From contig NZ_JAVFVS010000001.1 of assembly GCF_030929605.1 (NCBI RefSeq), positions 434,001 to 498,000 on the forward strand: DNA of 64,000 bases. The letters run 5' to 3'. Made by a program: the position numbers and the translations under genes. The notes beneath the pieces were generated by a model that was given only the letters and a program-made list of their open reading frames with translations, was not told where the DNA came from and ran no database searches. Origin of the DNA: Flavobacterium sp. LHD-80. Its GTDB lineage: Bacteria > Bacteroidota > Bacteroidia > Flavobacteriales > Flavobacteriaceae. This document shows, in pieces, positions 1 through 8,515 of this stretch; positions within the stretch are counted from its first letter, which is position 1; each line of letters starts with the position of its first letter.

Positions 1-4
1 TACA

Positions 5-508
5 ATGAAAAAATCCTTAATGCTTTATCTTTTTATCCTCGCGATATTAATGAACCTTTTTACTTATTCGTTTTACAGTGGCGAATTAAAGTTTCAGCAG
101 GAAAGATATGATAAAACAACTAAGAAACTTAGAGATAGCATAAATTTAGTGTCAGCTAAATTGGCGGATGCGGATTATTTTTCTTTAGAACACAATGAAA
201 ATGCGCAAAACTACTTTGATAACAGTGCATCTGGAGGAAAAGTAATTTTATACGAAAAATTGATTCCGGTTGTAACGGAGAAATTATTAGATTTCAACAC
301 TAATCCAAAAGGAAATCCATATACAGGTCAAGATAGTATTGGCGGAAAGAAATTTATCATCAATAAAATCAAAATTTTAAACCACAGATGGATTATTGCA
401 GATTATAGCAATGGCGAATTATGGGGAGAAGTCTTGTTAAAATATTTTGTTGATAACGATGATAATATTACCTTTGAAGTAAATCAGACTTGGTTATATC
501 AAAAATAG
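5..508 (+). CDS. Hypothetical membrane-anchored protein
   Basis: The 167-residue product begins with a short basic start and one hydrophobic segment (about residues 6-25), so it is probably anchored in the inner membrane with a periplasmic domain. The rest is soluble and mixed alpha/beta, with no motif I recognise. The ATG four bases into the window has an immediate MKKS-type beginning, which is the common form here, so the gene is probably complete. The stop codon lies inside the left arm of a strong terminator hairpin, which separates it from the lipoprotein gene 48 bases downstream. Function unknown. Confidence 0.75.
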   Translation: MKKSLMLYLFILAILMNLFTYSFYSGELKFQQERYDKTTKKLRDSINLVSAKLADADYFSLEHNENAQNYFDNSASGGKVILYEKLIPVVTEKLLDFNTNPKGNPYTGQDSIGGKKFIINKIKILNHRWIIADYSNGELWGEVLLKYFVDNDDNITFEVNQTWLYQK

Positions 509-532
509 GATTTTTTAATCCTATTTTTTTTT
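501..532 (+). terminator. Intrinsic terminator overlapping a stop codon
   Basis: The arms AAAAATAGGATT and AATCCTATTTTT close over a four-T loop and run into a T tract. The stop codon of the preceding gene is inside the left arm. Confidence 0.8.
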
Positions 533-555
533 GTCTAATTCTAAAAATAGGAACT

Positions 556-996
556 ATGAAAAAAGCTATTTTATTTTCGATTATTATAGTTCTTTCTTTC
601 TCTTGCGCTAAAAAAGTTTCAGAAGAAAAGAAAGAAGTAAAACCTGAAACAACAAAACCTGAGCCAAAACCAGCTGTTGTAGTTGGCGGCGATTCAGATG
701 CGCACGGTTGTAAAGCCTCAGCTGGATATACTTGGTCAACATTAAAAAAAGAATGTATCCGAATTTTCGAGGGAACAAAATTGTCTCACTATGATGACGG
801 AAAAACCTATACAACAGCTTCGTATGTAATTTTCGACGGAGACAAAGCAGAACTTTTCCTTGATACTCAAAAAGAATCTATCATTCTAGAAAGAAAGTCG
901 GAAGGTGATTCTTGGAAAAAAGATGATTTAGAATTAATTCCCTGGAAAGGTTATGTTTTGAAAAAAGCTGGGAAGATTCTTTATACGGGGGAATAG
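556..996 (+). CDS. Small lipoprotein
   Basis: The 146-residue product has a signal peptide ending in a lipobox with Cys17 (LSFSC). A Lys/Glu/Pro-rich linker follows (about residues 18-45), then a small domain with two cysteines and a C-terminal half rich in short beta strands. I chose the ATG at 556 over an in-frame upstream ATG at 490, because only this start places the signal peptide at the N-terminus. The mature protein is expected in the outer or inner membrane facing the periplasm. No family recognised. Confidence 0.8.
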   Translation: MKKAILFSIIIVLSFSCAKKVSEEKKEVKPETTKPEPKPAVVVGGDSDAHGCKASAGYTWSTLKKECIRIFEGTKLSHYDDGKTYTTASYVIFDGDKAELFLDTQKESIILERKSEGDSWKKDDLELIPWKGYVLKKAGKILYTGE

Positions 997-1007
997 TTTT
1001 AGTAATC

Positions 1008-1137
1008 AGTGTTCAGTTTTTTAGTTTTCAGCCGCGGTTTACAGTTTAGAACTTTGTCAAAGTTTTAAACTTTGACAAAGTTTTTTGATCAATTTACTGT
1101 TCAAAACTGAATACTAAAAAAGTGAACACTGAACACT
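1008..1137. repeat. Nested palindromic intergenic repeat, bidirectional terminator
   Basis: The gap between two convergent genes is almost wholly palindromic. A 16-bp perfect inverted repeat (1050-1065 with 1067-1082) has arms AACTTTGTCAAAGTTT that are themselves palindromic around ACTTTGTCAAAGT. Outside it, 1008-1025 and 1113-1137 form a second, imperfect pair built of the word GAACACT. The same core recurs at 1822-1852. Confidence 0.75.
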
Positions 1138-1780
1138 AGCTAACAAGCCAATCCTTAAAATCAAAGAAATTCTGTGGTGCAACACCATGGCCAACAGGAT
1201 ATTCTTTGTAAGTAATTGGAATATTTAATTTCTCTAAAATTGCAGGCGTTTTTCTAGCCCATTCAATCGGAATGACTTGATCTACAGTTCCATGTGAAGC
1301 GAATATTTTTAAGTTTTTAAAGTCATTATTTTCGAAGCCTTCTTTTATGATTTCGTCATTAAAATAACCACTCATCGCCACAACTCTCTGGATTTTTTCA
1401 GGATACGAAAGTGCAGTAGCATAACTTAAAATCGAACCTTGACTGAATCCAATTAATGTTACATTATTGGCGTCAATTGGATAATTGGCAACTAATTCAT
1501 CAATGAAATTTGCAATTGCATCGCGAGAAGTTTTAGCTTGCTCATTGTCTGAAAATTTATTCTGATCAGCATCAAAATTGATTGCGTACCAAGCATAAGC
1601 TCCATATTGCAAATCATAAGGCGCTCTTGCTGAAATGATGTAATAATTATCTGGAAGTTCAGAAGCAAATGAGAATAAATCGGCTTCGTTACTGCCGTAT
1701 CCGTGCAATAAAAGCAATAACGGATTTTTATCTAAAATTACTTTTGGCTCTTTTATTTTATATTCTAAAGATAGATTCAT
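1136..1780 (-). CDS. Phospholipase/carboxylesterase family alpha/beta-hydrolase
   Basis: This is a 214-residue alpha/beta-hydrolase of the Abhydrolase_2 (carboxylesterase/acyl-protein-thioesterase-like) family. The oxyanion region LLLHGYGSN is at about 23-31. The nucleophile Ser113 sits in GFSQG, the acid is probably Asp167 (HGTVDQVIP), and the base is His198 (GHG). It has no signal peptide, so it is cytoplasmic and likely hydrolyses small carboxylic esters or lysophospholipids. The start MNLSLEY is clear. The gene is flanked on both sides by copies of the same ACTTTGTCAAAGT palindrome. The exact substrate cannot be told from sequence. Confidence 0.88.
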   Translation of the reverse strand: MNLSLEYKIKEPKVILDKNPLLLLLHGYGSNEADLFSFASELPDNYYIISARAPYDLQYGAYAWYAINFDADQNKFSDNEQAKTSRDAIANFIDELVANYPIDANNVTLIGFSQGSILSYATALSYPEKIQRVVAMSGYFNDEIIKEGFENNDFKNLKIFASHGTVDQVIPIEWARKTPAILEKLNIPITYKEYPVGHGVAPQNFFDFKDWLVS

Positions 1781-1785
1781 TTTTT

Positions 1786-1852
1786 AATTGTCAATTGTAA
1801 ATGGTGAATTGTGAATTTTTCACTTTGTCAAAGTTTCAAACTTTGACAAAGT
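1786..1852. repeat. Word repeat plus ACTTTGTCAAAGT palindrome
   Basis: Just upstream of the hydrolase start lie several copies of the word AATTGTGAATT/AATTGTCAATT (1786-1819). They are followed by a perfect 15-bp inverted repeat (1822-1836 with 1838-1852) around a single-base loop, matching the core found at 1050-1082. Confidence 0.75.
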
Positions 1853-1885
1853 TCTAGGAATTTGGAATTTATTTTTTGGATTTGA

Positions 1886-2212
1886 TTATCCTATCGATTT
1901 AAACCATTTTTGAAACAATTCGCCAACTAAGGGAATTGGTTTCATTTGGCCCTGAATAGCAGTAAAGATTCCGTATGTCCAAAGAATTGAAATACAAATC
2001 CACATTGGAAAAGTGATGAAAAAGCTGTCAAAATTGCTGATGATTGCTCCGAAAGAAATAAAAGTCAGCGATAAACCTAAAGCCTGACGGATATGAAAAG
2101 AAGCAAAACTATTTTTGTTTTCAGAATTCATGCTCATAGCTATCAAAACACCAATAATTAAAATATAACTGGTAATAGCGATTGATTTTCCTTCTTCGAT
2201 TGTATTGTTCAT
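1886..2212 (-). CDS. Tic20/DUF4870-like small membrane protein
   Basis: The 108-residue polytopic protein has three to four hydrophobic segments and the sequence FASFHIRQALGL between the first two. That arrangement is typical of the DUF4870/Tic20-like group, often called import component protein in Bacteroidetes. I chose the ATG at 2212 (MNNTIEEG) because the longer frame needs a TTG at 2230 inside the preceding gene. It follows the dihydroorotase-like gene with a 4-base gap, so the two are probably cotranscribed. No function has been shown for this group in bacteria that I know of. Confidence 0.8.
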   Translation of the reverse strand: MNNTIEEGKSIAITSYILIIGVLIAMSMNSENKNSFASFHIRQALGLSLTFISFGAIISNFDSFFITFPMWICISILWTYGIFTAIQGQMKPIPLVGELFQKWFKSIG

Positions 2213-2216
2213 TGTA

Positions 2217-3467
2217 TTATTTTGTAACAAGTTGATTTTGATTTAAAACTCCGTAAACAGAACCTTTAAGTTCGGTTCCTAAGAAAGCAGAATTTTTAGA
2301 TTTTGAAAGAATGTTTACCTTTTCAAAAGTTGATTTTCCTTCTGGAGTAAAGAAAGTGAAGTTTGCTTTTGCACCTTCTTCGATTGTGTTGTTTTCTAAG
2401 CCAAAAATTGTTCTTCCAGATGTAAGTTTTGCAACCACAGTTTCTAATGGTAAAACCGTTAATAAAGCTCCAAAAGCGCTTTCTAAACCAATTGTTCCGT
2501 TTTTAGCTGTGTCAAATTCCATTTTTTTGAATTCAATATCAATTGGGTTGTGATCTGATGTAATGGTATCGATTGTTCCGTCAGCAATTCCGTTTAATAA
2601 CGCTTGTCTGTCAACTTCTGTACGTAATGGTGGTGTTACTTTAAAACGTGTGTCAAATCCGTCCAGTTTTTCATCGGTTAAAACCAAATGATGCACAGAA
2701 ACACTTGTCGTTACGTTTAATCCTTTTGCTTTAGCTTCTCTAATCAATTGAACTGATTTTGCTGTAGAAATGGTCGGAATATGAAGTTTTCCGCCTGTAT
2801 ATTCTAATAAAAACAAGTTTCTTGAAATCTGCAGTTCTTCAGCTAAATTCGGAATTCCTTTCAAACCTAATCTTGTTGAAACAATTCCTTCATTGACAAC
2901 TCCGTTTCCTTTAATGTTTGGATCTTGCGAATAAGCAATTACCAAACCATCAAAATCCTGAACATATTGTAATGCGATTTTAAGCAAATTGGGATTCTCA
3001 ATACTTTTGTTATAATCTCCAAAAGCAATTGCTCCAGAATTTTTCATGTCATAAAGCTCTGCCATATCTTTTCCTTCGCTGGCTTTTGTTAAAGCACCAA
3101 TTGGCAAAATTTCTGTAGCAAAACCGTTTGCTTTATTTTTTACAAAATTTACTTGAGATTGATTATCAATAATCGGGAAGGAGTTAGGCTGTAAGGCAAT
3201 CGCAGTAAAACCACTTTTTGCGGCAACGTTTAATCCGTTTGCAATGGTTTCTCTGTCTTCATAACCAGGTTCTCCTAATGAAACACTGCTGTCAAACCAT
3301 CCTTGCGAAACATGAAGATTGTCGAATCGTACTACTTCGGCATCGTCATTTGGAAGTGAAACTCCTATTTTTTCAATTAAACCATCTGCAATTAAAAGAT
3401 CAACGGTCTGATTATGAAACGGACTTTTTGAGTCGATAATTTTGGCGCTTTTGATGATTATTTTCAT
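2217..3467 (-). CDS. Dihydroorotase-like amidohydrolase, metal site degenerate
   Basis: The 416-residue protein is of the amidohydrolase superfamily, dihydroorotase branch (PyrC'/allantoinase-like). The fold landmarks are present: an N-terminal composite domain, the EPG motif at 66-68, HIPTIST at 230-236, and SDHNP with Asp306. However, the metal-binding motif expected as DxHVHxREPG reads DSSVSLGEPG at 59-68: both histidines are serine and the substrate arginine is glycine. Known non-catalytic dihydroorotase homologues act as structural partners of aspartate transcarbamoylase (Pseudomonas PyrC'), so a scaffold role is plausible. Databases may still name it pyrC. Loss of dihydroorotase activity is inferred from the residues. 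Confidence 0.85.
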   Translation of the reverse strand: MKIIIKSAKIIDSKSPFHNQTVDLLIADGLIEKIGVSLPNDDAEVVRFDNLHVSQGWFDSSVSLGEPGYEDRETIANGLNVAAKSGFTAIALQPNSFPIIDNQSQVNFVKNKANGFATEILPIGALTKASEGKDMAELYDMKNSGAIAFGDYNKSIENPNLLKIALQYVQDFDGLVIAYSQDPNIKGNGVVNEGIVSTRLGLKGIPNLAEELQISRNLFLLEYTGGKLHIPTISTAKSVQLIREAKAKGLNVTTSVSVHHLVLTDEKLDGFDTRFKVTPPLRTEVDRQALLNGIADGTIDTITSDHNPIDIEFKKMEFDTAKNGTIGLESAFGALLTVLPLETVVAKLTSGRTIFGLENNTIEEGAKANFTFFTPEGKSTFEKVNILSKSKNSAFLGTELKGSVYGVLNQNQLVTK

Positions 3468-3518
3468 ATGTAGAGATATTTATTTTATTCAAACATTAAA
3501 TGTCTTATGTTTTTAACC

Positions 3519-3601
3519 ATTAAGAAATTAAGCTAATAAAGGGAGGAACTTAATTTTCTAAACATTAAAAAAGTAAGTTCATAAAGTAAAAACTTAATAA
3601 T
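3519..3601. repeat. CATTAAG word inverted repeat
   Basis: In the gap between two minus-strand genes, ACCATTAAGAAATTAAG (from 3519) is answered near 3585-3601 by its near-complement, with further AAACATTAAA and AACTTAATA words between. It is one of the intergenic word-repeat class described in the findings. Confidence 0.55.
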
Positions 3602-3624
3602 ATTAATGTCTTAATGGTAAAAAA

Positions 3625-5553
3625 TCATTTTACAAATTTTATAATTGCCATTTCTAATGCTAAAAATAACAGTGCAAAGATAACAAACCATTTCCAAATT
3701 TGGCTGTCAGTTCGTTCAGTTTGTAGCGTATTAAAAATGGTTGAAATAGTATCGGCAGTTTTAAAATCAGAAACTACGTTTGTATTTACCTGACTTAAAT
3801 CACTTTCGGTTCTTTTGTAATTAAAGCTCAAATTTTCAACCCATTCTTTCTTATCAAAAATGCTATAATTTCCTGCGGTTTCAGGGAAATCATTGAATGT
3901 TAATTTGACTTTGTTATTCAAAATTTGCTGAATCGGAATAAAAGAATCTTCAGTTCCTTTTACTTCTAAAATGGCATCTTTTGTCAACAAAACATCAACA
4001 AAATATGGTTGATTATTTCCAATTGTTAATGCATTTACACCCGTTTTTTGATTGTTCTGTGCCATTTTATAAAACAATGGAACAATTAAAGGCGATTGCT
4101 GAAAGTTAGAATTTGCCGAATTTATTGGTGCCGAAAAAACGGTAATACCAGAAGTCGAATTTTGAATTGCAGTTACAAATGCGCTCTGATCTTCATAAGA
4201 TAAAACGGCCGGATAAGGACTAGAAATAGCAAATGAAGTGCTTGTTTTTGGATATTGAAAATTCGTGATTTTATTCTCAAAAACACCAGAAAACAAAGGA
4301 TGATCAAAATTGATTTTCGTGATTAATTTACTTTCGGTTTTAAGATTGTTAAACTGAACTTTTCCAAAATTCCCTAAAAATGAATTTAGATTTGAAATCG
4401 AACTTTTTTCAGATGGAATAACAACAATATTTCCGCCTTTAGAAACAAACGCTTTTAAAGTCGTCTGCAAAGCCTGCGGAATTTCAACTAATTCGTTTAA
4501 AATTATCGTATTCTGTTTTTCTAAACTATTGTAATCTAAAGTGCTGATAGAATAATTATTATAATTGAACTCAGCAGAAGTGTAAATTCTCGAGAGAAAA
4601 CTACTTTTTTCAGGTTCACCAATACTGATTACGTTTGTTTTTTTATTTTTAGAAATGCTGAAAAACAATTTGTTATCATAAGTCAATCCATTGTCTTCAA
4701 TCGAAACGAAGCCGTGAAAAGCTTCTTTTGGAATCGTGAAGTTGATTTTCTTTTTCTTTGTATCAAAATTGATAATCGTTTTGGCAATCAGTTTATTTTG
4801 ATTGTATAAAGCGGTCGAAATTGGTTTGAAATCTTCGCCATAACCCGATAAATTCACGCTTATTTCGTAGAAATTCTCTAAAGTCTGATTAATGTACACG
4901 CTGTCAATTGAAACGTTGTTTTTCTGCTCCGCTTCAGGAATTATAAAATAAGGTTTATCTTCAGAATCAATGTTTTTAATGTCATTTTCGGACAAACCTA
5001 CAGCATCAGAAATAATAACAATATCTTTTTTATGTGCCGATTTATGCGCTTTTACTTTTGCCATAATCGACGAAAGTTCAAATGGCGTTGCGCTATAATT
5101 CAAATTCTGTAACGAACTTTTAACCGACTTAATATCTGTGTTCCAATAATTTTCGGTATTTGTCAATAATGAAAATTGAGCAGTTTCAGGCGTATTTTCT
5201 AATAATTCCTGAACGGCACGTTTTAGCAATTCTCCTTTTTTTCCTTTCGCCTGCATGCTGAATGAATTATCTAAAATGATATACATTTCGTTTGAGGCAT
5301 TTTTGCTGTCTTTGGCTTCAAAAAATGGCTGTGCAAAAGCGATAATCGCGCATGTAAGCAACAATAGACGAGTAGCAAGCAATAATCGTTTCTTGATTTT
5401 TGAACTTTTACGAGTCTGAATCGCCAGTTCTTTTAAGAAACGGACATTGGTAAAATAAGAAGTTTTAAAACGTCGTAATTGAAATAAATGAACCAAAATT
5501 GGAACAATCAATAAAAACAGAAAGTATAGAATTTCGGGATGTTTAAAATGCAT
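3625..5553 (-). CDS. BatA-like membrane protein with VWA domain
   Basis: The 642-residue protein starts with the paired transmembrane domain typical of Bacteroidetes BatA/BatB-like proteins (hydrophobic at about 6-26 and 62-80, the basic stretch KTRK..KKR between). A von Willebrand factor A-like domain follows, with the metal-site start DNSFSMQ near residue 93. A long periplasmic region and a C-terminal transmembrane segment (about 620-638, WKWFVIFALLFLALEM) complete it. Proteins of this type are membrane-tethered adhesion or assembly factors, and in Bacteroides the bat genes affect aerotolerance; the exact role here is unknown. It is not accompanied by MoxR or other bat genes in this window, so it is a stand-alone member. 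Confidence 0.85.
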   Translation of the reverse strand: MHFKHPEILYFLFLLIVPILVHLFQLRRFKTSYFTNVRFLKELAIQTRKSSKIKKRLLLATRLLLLTCAIIAFAQPFFEAKDSKNASNEMYIILDNSFSMQAKGKKGELLKRAVQELLENTPETAQFSLLTNTENYWNTDIKSVKSSLQNLNYSATPFELSSIMAKVKAHKSAHKKDIVIISDAVGLSENDIKNIDSEDKPYFIIPEAEQKNNVSIDSVYINQTLENFYEISVNLSGYGEDFKPISTALYNQNKLIAKTIINFDTKKKKINFTIPKEAFHGFVSIEDNGLTYDNKLFFSISKNKKTNVISIGEPEKSSFLSRIYTSAEFNYNNYSISTLDYNSLEKQNTIILNELVEIPQALQTTLKAFVSKGGNIVVIPSEKSSISNLNSFLGNFGKVQFNNLKTESKLITKINFDHPLFSGVFENKITNFQYPKTSTSFAISSPYPAVLSYEDQSAFVTAIQNSTSGITVFSAPINSANSNFQQSPLIVPLFYKMAQNNQKTGVNALTIGNNQPYFVDVLLTKDAILEVKGTEDSFIPIQQILNNKVKLTFNDFPETAGNYSIFDKKEWVENLSFNYKRTESDLSQVNTNVVSDFKTADTISTIFNTLQTERTDSQIWKWFVIFALLFLALEMAIIKFVK

Positions 5554-5630
5554 TCTGGCTTCGATTTACTTCGTTACGTTTTGTTTTTCGCGAAGATGCT
5601 GGTCAAAAATACAAATTAAAATTATTAAAC

Positions 5631-5702
5631 CATATAAGTTCATAGAAGAGATTATAAGTTAAAATGTTTAAGTATCCTAAAATGAACTTACATAACTTAT
5701 AT
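5631..5702. repeat. TATAAGTTCAT inverted repeat in a divergent gap
   Basis: CATATAAGTTCAT and a second TTATAAGTT are answered at about 5682-5702 by ATGAACTTACATAACTTAT. The element lies in the 248-base gap between divergent genes, in which I see no small gene. Confidence 0.55.
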
Positions 5703-5801
5703 AGTGGAAATCCTTTTTAAAAATGTAACTTTTATGGTTTTATTTGTAATGATGAAAAAGATATTATTGCGTATTTTAGCGTATTCAAAAAATAATAGAA
5801 T

Positions 5802-6914
5802 ATGAAAAAATTATATGTGATCTTATTTTCGGCTTTTGCTGTGACAGCGACAAATGCTCAAAATAAATTCAACTTATTAGTTGGGACTTATACGAATAAG
5901 TGCCAAAGCAACGGAATTTACGTGTATGAATTTAATGCCAATTCTGGAGAATTTAAATTGAAAAACTCTTCAGAAAATGTAATTAGCCCAAGTTATTTAT
6001 CAGTTTCGGCGAATAATAAATTTGTGTATGCTGTAAATGAAAACGGAACTCAAAGTGCAGTTAGCGCGTTTGGATTTGATGCGGTTTCAGGAAAGCTTAA
6101 ATTTTTGAACACAAATGATGCTTTAGGTGCAGATCCTTGTCACTTGATTAATGATGATAAAAATGTAATTGTTGCAAATTATTCTGGAGGAAGCATTGTT
6201 GTTTTTAAGAAAAATGTTGATGGAAGCATTACAACAGTACAACAGTTGATTCAGCATGAAGGAAAAGGTCCAAATGTGGCACGTCAGGAAAAAGCGCATG
6301 TACATCAAGTTGTTTTTTCACCAGACAAAAAGTTTGTTTTGTCTAATGATTTAGGATTGGATAAAGTATTTATCTACAAATATAATCCTGATGCTAAAAA
6401 TGAAATTTTAACTTTAAAAGGTTCTGTTGATGTAAAAGCAGGAAGCGGACCAAGGCATTTGACTTTTGGTAAAGATGGAAAATTTGTTTATTTAGTTCAG
6501 GAATTGGATGGCACGTTAACAACTTTAAGTTATGATAAAACTGGAAATCTGAAAATAGTTGCAGAAACAAGCATTCTTCCAAAAGGATTTACAGGTGGAA
6601 CTGGTGCTGCGGCAATAAAAATTTCACCTGACGGACAATTTTTATATTTAACTGACCGTGTAGACGCAAATGCAATTTCGGTTTATAAAATTCTGAAAAA
6701 TGGAAGTTTAGAATTGGTCGAACAGCAAAGTACATTAGGAAAAGGACCAAGAGATTTCGCTATTGATCCATCTGGAAATTTTCTTTTAATTGGACATCAA
6801 TATACAAACGATATTATCATTTTCAAAAGAGACAAAACGACCGGAAAGCTTACAGATACTGGAAAACGAATTGAACTATGTTCTCCGGTTGGTTTAGTTT
6901 TTACGAAGATTTAA
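5802..6914 (+). CDS. Secreted lactonase-type beta-propeller (Pgl/YbhE family)
   Basis: The 370-residue protein belongs to the seven-bladed beta-propeller lactonase family (YbhE-type 6-phosphogluconolactonase). The family opening LLVGTYTNKCQSNGIYVYEF lies right after the signal peptide, and blade signatures such as PDGQFLYLTDR and GKGPRDFAIDPSGNFLLIGHQ follow. Unlike the cytosolic E. coli enzyme, it carries a clear Sec signal peptide (residues 1-20, ending TNAQ), so it acts in the periplasm or outside. That makes a role in the cytoplasmic pentose phosphate pathway unlikely; hydrolysis of sugar lactones made by periplasmic oxidation is one guess. It is monocistronic, with a large hairpin terminator after it. 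Confidence 0.87.
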   Translation: MKKLYVILFSAFAVTATNAQNKFNLLVGTYTNKCQSNGIYVYEFNANSGEFKLKNSSENVISPSYLSVSANNKFVYAVNENGTQSAVSAFGFDAVSGKLKFLNTNDALGADPCHLINDDKNVIVANYSGGSIVVFKKNVDGSITTVQQLIQHEGKGPNVARQEKAHVHQVVFSPDKKFVLSNDLGLDKVFIYKYNPDAKNEILTLKGSVDVKAGSGPRHLTFGKDGKFVYLVQELDGTLTTLSYDKTGNLKIVAETSILPKGFTGGTGAAAIKISPDGQFLYLTDRVDANAISVYKILKNGSLELVEQQSTLGKGPRDFAIDPSGNFLLIGHQYTNDIIIFKRDKTTGKLTDTGKRIELCSPVGLVFTKI

Positions 6915-6923
6915 TTTTCTAAT

Positions 6924-7035
6924 AGGTTCAGAGTAACAAAGGGACAAAGCATAAAAAAGGCACAAAAGAAAAATCTAAATTTTTCTTTTGTGCCTTTTTT
7001 AGTTCAAACCTTTGTCTCTTTGTTACTCTGAACCT
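6924..7035. terminator. Two-tier palindromic terminator between convergent genes
   Basis: Inner arms of 22 perfect base pairs (6953-6974 with 6979-7000, containing GGCACAAAAG) end in T tracts on both strands. Around them, 26-base outer arms 6924-6949 and 7010-7035 pair with one mismatch; they are built from the words GTAACAAAG and GGACAAAG. A third copy of the word follows at about 7033-7045. It serves both flanking genes. Confidence 0.85.
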
Positions 7036-7055
7036 TTGTCCCTTTACAAAAAAAA

Positions 7056-8414
7056 CTATTTATCCTTATCTTTTCTCTTCTTATCTCTCGTTTTAAGCAT
7101 ATTTCGATTGACAGAACCGTGTGTTTTCTTTTTAGTTTTAGAAGGTCCACCTAAGTTGACTTTCTTGTTCTTTTTCGATTTTTCATGAAAAGCGCCTTCA
7201 CCTTCAAGTTTTACTTTTTTCATTAAAAACTTAATTGGCTGTCTGTCTTTTTCAGGTTCAATTAATTTAGTTGAAATTTCGACTTCTTCAGGAAAATCAG
7301 AGATTTCAAGTTCCTGATTCATTAAAAGCTCCGTTTCGATTTTGAATTCCTCTTCTCTTGGTGTTACAAAACTAATTGCAGTTCCAGTTGCATCAGCACG
7401 ACCTGTACGACCAATTCTGTGCATGTATAATTCAGGTTCTTCTGGAAGTTCAAAGTTTATTACGTGCGTGATATCAGAAATATCCAAACCTCTCGCCATA
7501 ATGTCTGTTGTAATCAAACCTCGAAGATTTCCTTCCTGAAACTCAGCCATTGTACTCAAACGATAATTTTGAGATTTATTAGAGTGAATTACACCAAATT
7601 GTCCCTCAAAATGCTCTTCAATACGTGTATGAAGCATATCAGAAATCTTTTTATTGTTTACGAAAACCAAAACACGATGCATGCTTTCGTTTGTTTCCAA
7701 TAAATGTTTCAGCAAATTTACTTTTGTATTGAAATTTGGAACATTGTATGTAATTTGAGTAATTTTTTCAAGAGGTGTTCCAGATGCTGCAAGTGTAACT
7801 TCTTCTGGAAAATCAAAATAATCGTTCAAGATATCATCAACTTCGTCAGTCATAGTTGCTGAGAACAAAATATTTTGACGTTTTGTTTTCATCATAGCCA
7901 AAAGTGAAGTCAGCTGTGGTCTGAAACCTAAATTCAGCATTTCGTCAAATTCGTCGATAACTAGTTTTTGAGTTTCGTCAAAACGAACAACAGCGTCCAG
8001 AGCCAAATCCATTGTACGTCCAGGGGTTCCAACTAAAATATCAACTCCTTCGTAAACGGCTTTTTTCTGCGTATTAATGTTTACACCTCCATAAATACCT
8101 AAAGTTTTAACCGACATGTATTTAGTCAGTTTTTCAACTTCTTCAACAACTTGAACTACTAATTCACGAGTTGGTACCAAAACAACAATTTTTGGTGTAT
8201 TGGTATTTGTGAATTTGTAAAGTTTTAAAAGAGGCAGTAAATAAGCAAATGTTTTACCGGTTCCGGTTTGCGCAATTCCCATCATATCACGACCAGACAT
8301 GATTACAGAGAAAGATTTTTCCTGAATAGGAGTAGGCGTAACAAAGCCTAATTCGTCAACAGCTTTTTGTAATGATTTTGGAAGATTGAATTTTTCGAAA
8401 GTGCTCATTTGCAT
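7056..8414 (-). CDS. DEAD-box RNA helicase with DEFD motif II
   Basis: This 452-residue ATP-dependent RNA helicase has all the family motifs: Q motif near 5-31, Walker A AQTGTGKT (48-55), PTREL (81-85), GG/TPGR (130-133), motif II DEFD (154-157), SAT (185-187) and the motif VI sequence HRIGRTGR. Motif II is DEFD rather than DEAD, a variant that leaves the catalytic Asp-Glu in place. The C-terminal tail is Lys/Arg-rich and probably binds RNA. It likely remodels structured RNA in ribosome assembly or cold growth (RhlE/CsdA-like). Met3 (8408) is an equally good start. Monocistronic. Confidence 0.93.
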   Translation of the reverse strand: MQMSTFEKFNLPKSLQKAVDELGFVTPTPIQEKSFSVIMSGRDMMGIAQTGTGKTFAYLLPLLKLYKFTNTNTPKIVVLVPTRELVVQVVEEVEKLTKYMSVKTLGIYGGVNINTQKKAVYEGVDILVGTPGRTMDLALDAVVRFDETQKLVIDEFDEMLNLGFRPQLTSLLAMMKTKRQNILFSATMTDEVDDILNDYFDFPEEVTLAASGTPLEKITQITYNVPNFNTKVNLLKHLLETNESMHRVLVFVNNKKISDMLHTRIEEHFEGQFGVIHSNKSQNYRLSTMAEFQEGNLRGLITTDIMARGLDISDITHVINFELPEEPELYMHRIGRTGRADATGTAISFVTPREEEFKIETELLMNQELEISDFPEEVEISTKLIEPEKDRQPIKFLMKKVKLEGEGAFHEKSKKNKKVNLGGPSKTKKKTHGSVNRNMLKTRDKKRKDKDK

Positions 8415-8425
8415 TAAATTTTGTG

Positions 8426-8433
8426 CAAATATA
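8426..8433 (-). promoter_or_regulatory. Candidate -7 element of the helicase gene
   Basis: On the minus strand this reads TATATTTG, a perfect TAnnTTTG match. It lies only 12 bases before the ATG, which would give an extremely short or absent 5' leader. No TTG is seen at the expected -33 position, so this is tentative. Confidence 0.35.
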
Positions 8434-8515
8434 GCTATAAATAGCTGAAAAATTGGTATTTCTTAGAAATTACAAAAACTTAAGCGATTCATATTTCTTA
8501 AAAATAGAGTTTGAA

